Positions 1-4,909 of a stretch of 5,030 nt of DNA are shown piece after piece; positions within the stretch are counted from its first letter, which is position 1, and each line of letters opens with the position of its first letter. The notes under the pieces were generated by a model. That model was not told the origin of the DNA, made no database searches, and saw nothing but the letters and a program-made list of their open reading frames with translations. A program made the translations under genes and the position numbers. This DNA comes from an uncultured Ruminococcus sp. (GTDB taxonomy: Bacteria > Bacillota > Clostridia > Oscillospirales > Acutalibacteraceae): the NCBI GenBank assembly GCA_902783065.1, contig CACZPV010000293.1, positions 1 to 5,030 on the forward strand. Direction: 5' to 3'.

Positions 1-96
1 AAAACTAAACTTTGATTTTTAATAATTCAACTTATCATGAACCGAGAAAGCAGACGACTGATATAATTGTTTTAGTCAATGCGGCAGCGGGTATTA
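1..96. other. downstream flank of the sirtuin gene, no gene seen
   Basis: This stretch follows the sirtuin stop codon in the direction of minus-strand transcription. I see no open frame with a ribosome binding site and no GC-rich hairpin followed by T residues, so no intrinsic terminator can be called. A further minus-strand operon gene, such as the lipoyl-carrier or lipoate-ligase partners of this module, could lie beyond position 1. Nothing in these bases shows it. Confidence 0.5.
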
Positions 97-1011
97 TTAA
101 GGGTCCAGCGTCACGCTGGAAAGTTCTTCAAGCACTTCGCCGATATCTCCGTCAATACAGATTGACTGCCCTCTGATCTCAACCGGACAGCCTGCGTCCC
201 CGGAATTGATACAGGCATAAACTGCCTGCGGATTGTTTTTTGTCATTCGCCAGAAAGGATATTTTATAATGACAGGGGTATTATATCCGACACCAAGTTC
301 AAGGTATAGTATTCTTCCCTTTCGGGTATCAAGAAAATCCGCATATCTGCTTGCTGCCATGTGCCAGCCTTCGTCTTCGACAAAGCTGTCATCGCTTCGT
401 AGATTCATTGTCATTTCACTGCCGTCATCCGGACATACCGGAATAAGTTCGGTCGGAATACTCATAAGGAGTTTTTTGTTTTCAGGCGGTTGATAAATGC
501 CGTTTTCATCTCTGACAAAGCCCTGTGCATCCATAGCCTTAATGACCCAATGTTCGTTATCGTATGTTTTTGAAATGATCGGGTTTACGCTCTGGAAAAG
601 ACCATAATCCCCTTGTGTGTAAAACAGCCGCTCTTTGTCAAAGCCAGCCTTCTGAAAACAGTGGTCAACATTTGTGGTTATAACGAAATAATCCTTGTCT
701 TTTACCAGCTTTAACAGGTTTCTGTAAACCGGCTTCGGTGCTTCGACATAGCGATTGTAATAGATGTGCCTTGCCCACCATGCCCAGAAAGTTTCTTTAT
801 CGGAGAAAGGGTAGAATCCGCCTGAGTACATATCAGTGATGCCGAACTTCTTTGCAAAATCGAAGAAGTATTTTTCAAAACGCTTACCGCTGTAGGTAAA
901 GCCTGCGGAGGCGGAAAGTCCTGCGCCTGCGCCGATCACAATAGCGTCTGCAATGTCTGCTGCTTTTTTCAGACGATCAATTTTTTCCGAGCAGTCCTTT
1001 GTATATTTCAT
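97..1011 (-). CDS. SirTM-like (class M) sirtuin, probable protein ADP-ribosyltransferase
   Basis: This 304-residue cytoplasmic sirtuin-fold protein probably uses NAD+ to ADP-ribosylate a protein rather than deacetylate it. Visible motifs are the NAD-binding GAGAGLSASAGF (residues 27-38), TTNVDH (112-117) and YTQGDYG (131-137). In the last, Gln133 occupies the position of the catalytic His of classical sirtuins, a hallmark of SirTM. The C-terminal part has LELGVGYNTPVIIKYPFW and QSICID. The ATG at 1011 is chosen because AGGAG lies 8 bases upstream; an ATG seven codons earlier lacks such a site. The gene overlaps the macrodomain gene by 35 bases, which suggests translational coupling and a shared mRNA. 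In studied relatives the target is lipoylated GcvH-L, and that gene is not visible here. Oddly, three of the four expected zinc-ribbon cysteines look replaced: Ser141, Ile145 and Asp196, with only Cys193 left. Family assignment is strong; exact activity is inferred. Confidence 0.92.
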   Translation of the reverse strand: MKYTKDCSEKIDRLKKAADIADAIVIGAGAGLSASAGFTYSGKRFEKYFFDFAKKFGITDMYSGGFYPFSDKETFWAWWARHIYYNRYVEAPKPVYRNLLKLVKDKDYFVITTNVDHCFQKAGFDKERLFYTQGDYGLFQSVNPIISKTYDNEHWVIKAMDAQGFVRDENGIYQPPENKKLLMSIPTELIPVCPDDGSEMTMNLRSDDSFVEDEGWHMAASRYADFLDTRKGRILYLELGVGYNTPVIIKYPFWRMTKNNPQAVYACINSGDAGCPVEIRGQSICIDGDIGEVLEELSSVTLDP

Positions 1012-1750
1012 AATCGTCACTCCTGAATACATTGAATATTACTTTGATATTTTGTGTTTTTATAAACTCTCTTACCGTTTTGACGGCAAGCTCTGCTGCC
1101 TCTTTTTGAGGGAAACCGAATACTCCCGTAGAGATACAGCAGAAAGCGATACTGTCGATTTGGTTCTGTACTGCTGCTTCAAGACAGCTTTTGTAACAGC
1201 TTTCAAGAAGTCTGCAATGTTTATCCGTAAGCCGTCCGTCAACGATGGGTCCGACTGTGTGTATTACAAAATCGCATGGCAGATTATATGCAGCAGTGAT
1301 CTTTGCCTGACCTGTAGGTTCTTCGAAGCCTTGTGCCTGCATAATGCGGTTACATTCATTTCTGAGCTGTATGCCGGCAAATGTGTGTATGCAGTTATCA
1401 ATACAGTTATGACATGGAACATAACAGCCTGTCATACCTGAATTGGCGGCATTGACGACAGCACCACATTCAAGTGTTGTAATATCGCCTCTCCAGAGAT
1501 AAATATTATCCTCGACAGGCGACAGATCGGAAAGTCTTGTAATGCCCTTTTTCTCCGTTTCTTCTTTCAGGTATTCATCCTGTACTTCGAGGAAATAGTC
1601 ACTTATGGGTGACGGCATGCGTGTGTTGAAAAGGCTGCGCAAAAGCTTTTTCTGTTCCAGCTGATCTGTTGGTATTTCTGAAATTCTGTGTATAGGTTGT
1701 TCATTTAAAAGTGCTTTTATCAGAAAAAGTCTTTTTTCCTCTTGCTTCAT
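977..1750 (-). CDS. zinc-dependent macrodomain protein, probable protein ADP-ribosyl hydrolase
   Basis: This 257-residue protein is of the Zn-macro (SirTM-linked MacroD-like) type, which removes mono-ADP-ribose from the target modified by the partner sirtuin. Residues 1-80 are a family-typical helical N-terminal domain (RSLFNTRMPSPISDYFLEVQDEYL segment); the macrodomain follows from about 82. Ligand-binding motifs are GDI (88-90), VVNAANSG (98-105) and the phosphate loop ISTGVFGFP (206-214). The segment GCYVPCHNCIDNCIH (108-122) carries the Cys/His cluster that binds the catalytic zinc in this subfamily; Cys109, His114 and Cys116 are the likely ligands. The ATG at 1750 is preferred because a purine-rich GAAAGAAG lies 8 bases upstream. 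An in-frame TTG at 1768 has no site. The 3' end overlaps the sirtuin gene by 35 bases, so forward and reverse enzymes are probably made together. The family call is firm; the substrate is inferred from relatives. Confidence 0.93.
   Translation of the reverse strand: MKQEEKRLFLIKALLNEQPIHRISEIPTDQLEQKKLLRSLFNTRMPSPISDYFLEVQDEYLKEETEKKGITRLSDLSPVEDNIYLWRGDITTLECGAVVNAANSGMTGCYVPCHNCIDNCIHTFAGIQLRNECNRIMQAQGFEEPTGQAKITAAYNLPCDFVIHTVGPIVDGRLTDKHCRLLESCYKSCLEAAVQNQIDSIAFCCISTGVFGFPQKEAAELAVKTVREFIKTQNIKVIFNVFRSDDYEIYKGLLGKN
1020..1024 (-). promoter_or_regulatory. ribosome binding site of the sirtuin gene
   Basis: AGGAG on the minus strand sits 8 bases before the ATG at 1011 and inside the 3' end of the macrodomain coding region. 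It decides the sirtuin start in favour of MKYTKD rather than the in-frame ATG seven codons upstream. It also places sirtuin translation initiation within the upstream gene, consistent with coupling. Confidence 0.8.
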
Positions 1751-1758
1751 AATATCAT

Positions 1759-1801
1759 CTTCTTTCAATAGAGTTATAATAGTCGGTTTTAAAAGTCTGA
1801 A
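1759..1801 (-). promoter_or_regulatory. candidate promoter and weak ribosome binding site of the macrodomain-sirtuin operon
   Basis: On the minus strand, TTCAGA (1801-1796) and TATAAC (1778-1773) are separated by 17 bases and match the sigma-A consensus at 4/6 and 5/6. Transcription would start around 1766, leaving only about 15 bases of leader. That leader contains the purine-rich GAAAGAAG (1766-1759) ahead of ATG 1750. The DNA is AT-rich, so chance matches are likely, and the short leader weakens the case. The real promoter may lie further upstream in 1802-1992. Confidence 0.3.
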
Positions 1802-1958
1802 ATCCTTTTGCTCATGCGGTTTTTGATATTATTTGTTTTACATTTTTTATCCGCTGCAATCCGTCATTTCTTCGATTAAGCGTATGAAACGATTATATTT
1901 TGACTTACGGAACGGCGGCACAAACTCTCGCCTTTTACAATCGGATAACAGCGTGACA

Positions 1959-1988
1959 AGAGTGTGCCGACTAAAGCCTGCACACTCT
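1959..1988. terminator. 9-bp hairpin after the Rrf2 gene, possible terminator
   Basis: AGAGTGTGC (1959-1967) and GCACACTCT (1980-1988) form a perfect 9-bp stem with a 12-base loop, starting 4 bases past the Rrf2 stop codon. The position fits a terminator or mRNA 3'-end stem for the NAD(P)-binding/Rrf2 operon. However, the T-rich tail (CCTTTTATTCTT) lies on the plus-strand side. Read on the minus strand, the hairpin is followed by TTGTCACGC, which is not a U-tract. The stem is certain; its role as an intrinsic terminator for the minus-strand operon is doubtful. Confidence 0.45.
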
Positions 1989-1992
1989 CCTT

Positions 1993-2430
1993 TTATTCTT
2001 CGGATATGATTTTTTTTGTATCTGCCACGATTTCAGCAAGTGATATGCTTTTCAGTTCGTTCTCCATAGCTGTCTGCACCGCAGAGAGCCTTCCGTCCAT
2101 AACTTTATGGATATTTCGTCCCACAGGACATTTGGCGTTAGGGTTCTCATGAAAATGAAACAGCCCATCATCATCTACACATTCTACTGCCTTGTAAACA
2201 TCATACAGTGTGATATCGTTCAGAGTTTTTGCAAGGTGTGCGCCGCCGCTGCCCTGACGTGTGATCACTATGCCCGCACTTCTGAGCTGTGCAAGCACAT
2301 TGCGTATGATAACAGCGTTAACTCCCGTACTGCCCGACAAAAAGTCGCTCGTTACACTCATCTGCTCACCAAATACATTAATACAGGTAAGGATATGAAC
2401 TGCTGTTGTAAATTTACTTGTCATCTGCAT
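1993..2430 (-). CDS. Rrf2-family transcriptional regulator (YwnA-like)
   Basis: This 145-residue protein has the usual Rrf2 length. It has an N-terminal winged helix-turn-helix (about residues 1-80) with SDFLSGSTGVNAVIIRNVLAQLRSAGIV as the helix-turn-helix and TRQGSGGAHLAK as the wing, then a dimerisation helix in the C-terminal half. Cysteines are at 16, 84 and 101. The three-cysteine iron-sulfur cluster pattern of IscR/NsrR is absent, so an Fe-S sensor is unlikely. Cys101, in the CPVGRNI motif, sits where some Rrf2 thiol-based sensors carry a redox-active cysteine; this role is inferred. The gene starts 18 bases after the stop of the NAD(P)-binding gene, with only a weak purine-rich site (AAGTGAG), so expression probably depends on the upstream gene. 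The protein probably represses its own operon through the twin palindromes at 3127-3155 and 3182-3210. Confidence 0.9.
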   Translation of the reverse strand: MQMTSKFTTAVHILTCINVFGEQMSVTSDFLSGSTGVNAVIIRNVLAQLRSAGIVITRQGSGGAHLAKTLNDITLYDVYKAVECVDDDGLFHFHENPNAKCPVGRNIHKVMDGRLSAVQTAMENELKSISLAEIVADTKKIISEE

Positions 2431-2448
2431 AGAATAATCATCTCACTT

Positions 2449-3084
2449 TTATTCTCTTACTACGCTGATACGCTGCTGAAAATGATCTCCGTATTCAATT
2501 TCATCTACCATTGCTATCGCATAGTCAGCATAGCTGATAATGCTCTCTCCCTTTGAGTTAAGAGTAAGCTCCTCGCCTGCAAAGATATACTTGCCTGTGC
2601 GCTCACCTTCAGCCTGAAAATCACCGGCAGGGCTGATTAATGTCCATTTAACATCATTTCTCTTGCGAAGCTCATCAAGCTCCTGACCCTGTGCATTTGC
2701 AAGAGGGAGGAACATTGCAGGAAAATCTGCTCCATCCTTTACCTGAACAGTATGATCTGCATTTACATAAAGGCTGCCGGCACCGCCGACAATAAGGAGT
2801 CGTGTTTCTGTTCCCGAAAGAATATCACACAGGTGCTGAGAAGTCATAATATGCATAGGCTGGTCTTCGTCCTTCCATGCACCAAATCCGTCAACTACAG
2901 CATCAAACCCTGTAAGGTCGGCTTTTGTCAGCTCCATAATATCCTTCTTGATGTAGGCTGCCGCACCGCTCTTGTTCTCGTCATCACGGGCAAATCCTGT
3001 TACCGCAAATCCTCTTTCCTGAGCTTCTTTAACTACCTTCTGTGCAACTCTGCCGTTTGCTGCCACAACTGCGATCTTTTTCAT
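2449..3084 (-). CDS. NAD(P)-binding atypical SDR family protein (YwnB-like)
   Basis: This 211-residue protein is a Rossmann-fold, NmrA/atypical short-chain dehydrogenase-type protein. The nucleotide-binding loop is IAVVAANGRVAQKV (residues 4-17), a degenerate form of GxxGxxG in which two glycines are alanines. Further family landmarks are VVDGFGAW, TRLLIVGGAGSLY, WTLISPAGDF, GERTGKY and the C-terminal ISYADYAIAMVDEIE. No classical SDR Tyr-xxx-Lys catalytic pair stands out, so the reaction is unknown; such proteins are often described as NAD(P)H sensors or quinone/flavin reductases. The ATG at 3084 is chosen because AGGAGG is 9 bases upstream, whereas the ATG at 3093 abuts that site with no spacer. 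It is first in an operon with the Rrf2 regulator, as in the ywnB/ywnA neighbourhood of B. subtilis. Fold and family are confident; function is not. Confidence 0.88.
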   Translation of the reverse strand: MKKIAVVAANGRVAQKVVKEAQERGFAVTGFARDDENKSGAAAYIKKDIMELTKADLTGFDAVVDGFGAWKDEDQPMHIMTSQHLCDILSGTETRLLIVGGAGSLYVNADHTVQVKDGADFPAMFLPLANAQGQELDELRKRNDVKWTLISPAGDFQAEGERTGKYIFAGEELTLNSKGESIISYADYAIAMVDEIEYGDHFQQRISVVRE

Positions 3085-3093
3085 AATGATCAT

Positions 3094-3099
3094 CCTCCT
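3094..3099 (-). promoter_or_regulatory. strong ribosome binding site of the NAD(P)-binding gene
   Basis: A perfect AGGAGG on the minus strand lies 9 bases before ATG 3084. The in-frame ATG at 3093 directly touches it and so cannot be the efficient start. The protein therefore begins MKKIAVV. Confidence 0.85.
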
Positions 3100-3126
3100 G
3101 ATTATAACATCTGATTGATATTTAGT

Positions 3127-3155
3127 AAAGTTGTAATAATCGATATTTCAACTTT
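3127..3155. promoter_or_regulatory. 29-bp imperfect palindrome, probable repressor operator (site 1)
   Basis: The arms are AAAGTTG and CAACTTT, with 11 of 14 base pairs symmetric around position 3141. The left half-site AAAGTTGTAATAAT differs at one base from the half-site AAACTTGTAATAAT of the second palindrome (read on its minus strand). The site begins right at the predicted start of transcription of the NAD(P)-binding/Rrf2 operon. It is the natural candidate for autoregulation by the Rrf2 protein; the binding protein is inferred. Confidence 0.65.
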
Positions 3156-3163
3156 CTGGTATG

Positions 3164-3192
3164 AATATATTATATTCTTTTAAACTTGTTAA
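3164..3192 (-). promoter_or_regulatory. promoter of the NAD(P)-binding/Rrf2 operon
   Basis: On the minus strand TTAACA (3192-3187) and TATATT (3169-3164) are 17 bases apart, each matching the sigma-A consensus at 5 of 6. Transcription would start near 3157, giving a leader of roughly 73 bases to ATG 3084. A second possible -10, TATAAT (3174-3169), lacks a good -35. The -35 lies within the upstream palindrome and the start point at the edge of the downstream one, an arrangement typical of a repressed promoter. Confidence 0.55.
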
Positions 3193-3210
3193 TATCATTA
3201 TTACAAGTTT
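3182..3210. promoter_or_regulatory. 29-bp imperfect palindrome, probable repressor operator (site 2)
   Basis: The arms AAACTTGT and ACAAGTTT form an 8-bp perfect outer stem, with 11 of 14 pairs symmetric around position 3196. It has the same length and nearly the same half-site as the palindrome centred 55 bases away at 3141. It covers the predicted -35 element of the minus-strand promoter, so a bound dimer would exclude RNA polymerase. Two sites about five helical turns apart could be bound cooperatively. Confidence 0.65.
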
Positions 3211-3380
3211 GGGTGATTGTATAAAAACAGATGCGATTTTATATGTAAAACAAACAAAAACAATCTTACCAAGGATTTACTACGGAAAAAATCTCGTCTG
3301 AAAATATATTTCTTAAATGTCAGCGTGTTAGTGAAAATAATAATGGGAATTTTTATACCAGAAACTAATGCAAGTCAATT

Positions 3381-3416
3381 AATAAGTCAGAATTGCTAAA
3401 TAAGTCTGAACTGCTG
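3381..3416. repeat. tandem pair of 18-bp direct repeats
   Basis: Two head-to-tail 18-bp units, AATAAGTCAGAATTGCTA and AATAAGTCTGAACTGCTG, match at 15 of 18 positions. They lie about 75 bases upstream of the -35 element of the repeat-protein promoter. Their role is unknown; they could be binding sites for an activator or simply a local duplication. Confidence 0.5.
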
Positions 3417-3431
3417 GCGGCATTCTGCCAG
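3414..3431. other. small GC-rich hairpin in the intergenic region
   Basis: CTGGC (3414-3418) and GCCAG (3427-3431) form a 5-bp stem with an 8-base loop in otherwise AT-rich DNA. No T-run follows on either strand, so it is not a convincing terminator, and no plus-strand gene ends just upstream of it. Confidence 0.3.
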
Positions 3432-3451
3432 ATGACTGATGGTTACTTATT

Positions 3452-3492
3452 ACAAATATGCTGTTTATAATAAATTAGTTCAACATATTTGT
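3452..3492. promoter_or_regulatory. inverted repeat overlapping the repeat-protein promoter, possible operator
   Basis: ACAAATATGCTG (3452-3463) and CAACATATTTGT (3481-3492) are inverted copies with one mismatch, separated by 17 bases. The right copy is also part of a self-contained 16-bp inverted repeat, TCAACATATTTGTTGA (3480-3495), which overlaps the -35 element TTGACT. The position suggests an operator for a regulator of the leucine-rich-repeat gene. The regulator is not identifiable from the sequence. Confidence 0.4.
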
Positions 3493-3520
3493 TGACTTCT
3501 AGGATAATTTGCCCTAAAAT
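3492..3520 (+). promoter_or_regulatory. sigma-A promoter of the leucine-rich-repeat gene
   Basis: TTGACT (3492-3497) and TAAAAT (3515-3520) match the consensus at 5/6 each with the ideal 17-base spacer. Transcription would begin near 3527, giving a leader of about 125 bases before the TTG start at 3652. The leader includes a perfect 16-bp palindrome. Confidence 0.6.
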
Positions 3521-3545
3521 ATATATTAATCATTATAATTTATGA

Positions 3546-3561
3546 TTATACTATAGTATAA
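3546..3561. promoter_or_regulatory. perfect 16-bp palindrome in the leader of the repeat-protein gene
   Basis: TTATACTATAGTATAA is identical to its own reverse complement. It is directly preceded by a separate 7-bp inverted repeat (TAATCAT ... ATGATTA, within 3529-3549). It lies about 20 bases past the predicted transcription start, where a repressor could block elongation. AT-only palindromes arise easily by chance, but 16 perfect bases make this one worth recording. Confidence 0.4.
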
Positions 3562-3636
3562 AAACCATTCATGATCATAAATAAGTCATTATAACCGTTG
3601 AAATCTCTGGAATTTAAGAATGATTGTACTTTGTAC

Positions 3637-3643
3637 AAGGGGG
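3637..3643 (+). promoter_or_regulatory. ribosome binding site deciding a TTG start
   Basis: AAGGGGG lies 8 bases before TTG 3652. It selects that codon over an in-frame TTG at 3598, which has no site and would add 18 unrelated residues ahead of an otherwise clean signal peptide. Confidence 0.7.
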
Positions 3644-3651
3644 TAAAAAGA

Positions 3652-4005
3652 TTGAAAATAAACAGAATATTAAAGAAAATGTGTGCCATCGCCCTTGCGG
3701 CAGCTTTGATAGGCGGAAGTGAGGTAACTGTTTTGCCGTCACTTGGTGGTACAGATACCGGCATTGTGGCAAAAGCTGCGGAATATTGTGATTTTGAATA
3801 CTCGCAGGAATCTGATAACGGTCCTGTCACCATTACCGGATACAATGGAACAGATACGGATGTTGTCATTCCGAGTACGATAAGCGGATGTCCGGTAACT
3901 GCTATTGGTAATTATGCTTTCGAAGATTGCAGCAGTATTACAGGCATAACGATATCAGACAGTGTTAATAGCATTGGTGATTATACGTTCCAGCGGCTGC
4001 ACTAA
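3652..4005 (+). CDS. N-terminal fragment of the leucine-rich-repeat protein
   Basis: This first piece encodes 117 residues: the signal peptide, a short mature N-terminus, one 25-residue repeat (VVIPSTISGCPVTAIGNYAFEDCSS) and most of a second repeat ending in SIGDYTFQ. After that the frame is lost and reads RLH-stop. The expected continuation, a Cys-Thr-Asn then Leu-Lys-Ile, lies in the +1 frame. As it stands, translation would release a short secreted peptide without the repeat array. Confidence 0.7.
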   Translation: MKINRILKKMCAIALAAALIGGSEVTVLPSLGGTDTGIVAKAAEYCDFEYSQESDNGPVTITGYNGTDTDVVIPSTISGCPVTAIGNYAFEDCSSITGITISDSVNSIGDYTFQRLH

Positions 4006-4765
4006 TTTGAAAATTATTAATATACCGGATAGCGTGACGAGTATTGGCGAAGGAGCATTTTATTACTGCAGAGGTATTAAAAGCATCACGCTCCCGGACA
4101 GTGTAAAGGAAATTGGCGAAAGAGCGTTCTATAACTGCAGCGGTCTTTCAAGCATTACGATACCTGATAGCATGACGAGTATTGATAATGGGGTATTTTC
4201 TCATTGCATAAATCTTAATGAAATCACTATACCAGATAGTGTGACGAGTATAGGTTCGAGTTCTTTCCTTCAATGCATCAGTCTGAACAGTATCAATATA
4301 CCTGATAGTGTCAGGAGCATTGGCAGAGGAGCTTTCGAAGAATGCAGCAGACTTTCAGGCATAAAAATACCGTATGGCATTGAGAGCATAGAGTATGGAA
4401 CATTCTATGGATGCATTAGTCTGGAAAGCATTACGATGCCGGATAGTGTGAAGAACATTGGTGGTTATGCGTTCTATAAATGCAGTTCTCTGAAAGCAGT
4501 AAAGATACCTGATAATGTTAAAAGTATCGGAAATTGTGCTTTCTATTACTGCAGCGGTCTGACAAGTATCACAATTCCAAATGGTGTGAATAAAATAAGT
4601 GAGCAAGCGTTCTATGACTGTATCGGTCTGACAAGCATCAAGATACCTGACAGTGTGACTGGTATCTGCAAAGAGGCATTTTATAAATGCGATAATTTGA
4701 AAAGCATTTTTATACCTGATAGTGTGGTGAGTATTGATCAATATTCGTTTGGGTATACAAATGGC
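3937..4765 (+). repeat. 69-bp tandem coding repeats (23-residue LRR units)
   Basis: Twelve consecutive units start at 3937 (70 bases, containing the extra base), 4007, 4076, 4145, 4214, 4283, 4352, 4421, 4490, 4559, 4628 and 4697. The last is degenerate. Each encodes a beta-strand (SITIPDSV), then SIG, then AFYxC. Units differ enough in DNA that they are not a recent expansion, although blocks such as ATACCTGATAGTGT recur almost unchanged. Confidence 0.9.
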
Positions 4766-4909
4766 TGTAATAAAGTTGATGATTTTACTATTTATGGTAT
4801 CCGCGGGTCAGCCGCTGAAGCTTATGCAGTAAATAATGGTTTTAATTTTATTGCAGCTGCAAATCCGCTTGAAAACAAGACTACATTAAATAAATTGCAG
4901 TGTCGGTGA
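3962..4909 (+). CDS. central leucine-rich-repeat fragment
   Basis: This open frame begins at a GTG with no ribosome binding site and becomes meaningful only from about 3995 (GCTNLKIINIPDSVTSIG). It encodes 11 consecutive 23-residue BspA-type repeats of the pattern LxSIxIPDSVxSIGxxAFYxCxG, then the cap TIYGIRGSAAEAYAVNNGFNFIAA. It then runs out of frame at NKLQCR-stop. It has no signal peptide of its own, so it is the middle of the upstream gene rather than an independent gene. The first 11 codons are out-of-frame sequence. Confidence 0.7.
   Translation: MLIALVIIRSSGCTNLKIINIPDSVTSIGEGAFYYCRGIKSITLPDSVKEIGERAFYNCSGLSSITIPDSMTSIDNGVFSHCINLNEITIPDSVTSIGSSSFLQCISLNSINIPDSVRSIGRGAFEECSRLSGIKIPYGIESIEYGTFYGCISLESITMPDSVKNIGGYAFYKCSSLKAVKIPDNVKSIGNCAFYYCSGLTSITIPNGVNKISEQAFYDCIGLTSIKIPDSVTGICKEAFYKCDNLKSIFIPDSVVSIDQYSFGYTNGCNKVDDFTIYGIRGSAAEAYAVNNGFNFIAAANPLENKTTLNKLQCR

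Larger units (their letters stand above)
1751..1992. other. intergenic region between the Rrf2 gene and the macrodomain gene
   Basis: The gap of 242 bases is AT-rich on its macrodomain side and contains no convincing gene. It holds the candidate macrodomain promoter (1759-1801) and a strong hairpin next to the Rrf2 stop codon (1959-1988). I looked for the palindrome found upstream of the NAD(P)-binding gene and did not find a copy here. The sirtuin module therefore shows no sign of control by the neighbouring Rrf2 protein. Confidence 0.6.
3085..3651. other. long AT-rich divergent intergenic region
   Basis: These 567 bases separate the minus-strand NAD(P)-binding/Rrf2 operon from the plus-strand leucine-rich-repeat gene and hold no convincing gene. 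A 60-codon frame from TTG 3217 lacks a ribosome binding site and resembles nothing. From left to right the region holds a leader with AGGAGG, twin 29-bp palindromes around a minus-strand promoter, a tandem 18-bp repeat, a short hairpin, an inverted repeat overlapping a good plus-strand promoter, a perfect 16-bp palindrome, and the ribosome binding site of the repeat protein. The stretch 3211-3380 shows nothing else I can name. Confidence 0.7.

Noticed and set aside
953..1441. Plus-strand open frame of 162 codons
   Set aside because: It lies antisense to the macrodomain gene, whose protein is clearly recognisable; it has no ribosome binding site and its translation looks like random, cysteine-rich sequence.
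1468..1490. GTTGTAATATCG within the macrodomain gene resembling the operator half-site
   Set aside because: It lies within conserved coding sequence (the GDITTLECG region), lacks a symmetric partner, and the partial match is expected by chance.
2107..2556. Plus-strand open frame of 149 codons
   Set aside because: It is antisense to the Rrf2 gene and the end of the NAD(P)-binding gene, with no domain resemblance; it is a shadow of the real genes.
2752..3114. Plus-strand open frame of 120 codons
   Set aside because: It is antisense to the NAD(P)-binding gene and has no recognisable domain.
3217..3399. Possible 60-residue small protein starting at TTG in the intergenic region
   Set aside because: There is no convincing ribosome binding site, its codon content mirrors the AT-rich background, and it has no signal peptide, helix or toxin-like pattern.
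4355..4741. Minus-strand open frame of 128 codons with a repeating pattern
   Set aside because: Its periodicity (HTIRY...) is only the complement of the 69-bp leucine-rich repeats.
3937..4765. Regular 69-bp spacing as a possible CRISPR-like or satellite array
   Set aside because: The units are fully coding, diverge at the DNA level and encode standard BspA-type leucine-rich repeats.
3985..4909. Programmed +1 frameshifting to make longer protein products
   Set aside because: Neither junction has a recognisable slippery sequence with a stimulatory signal, and one break falls within a repeat unit, so mutation or sequencing error is simpler.
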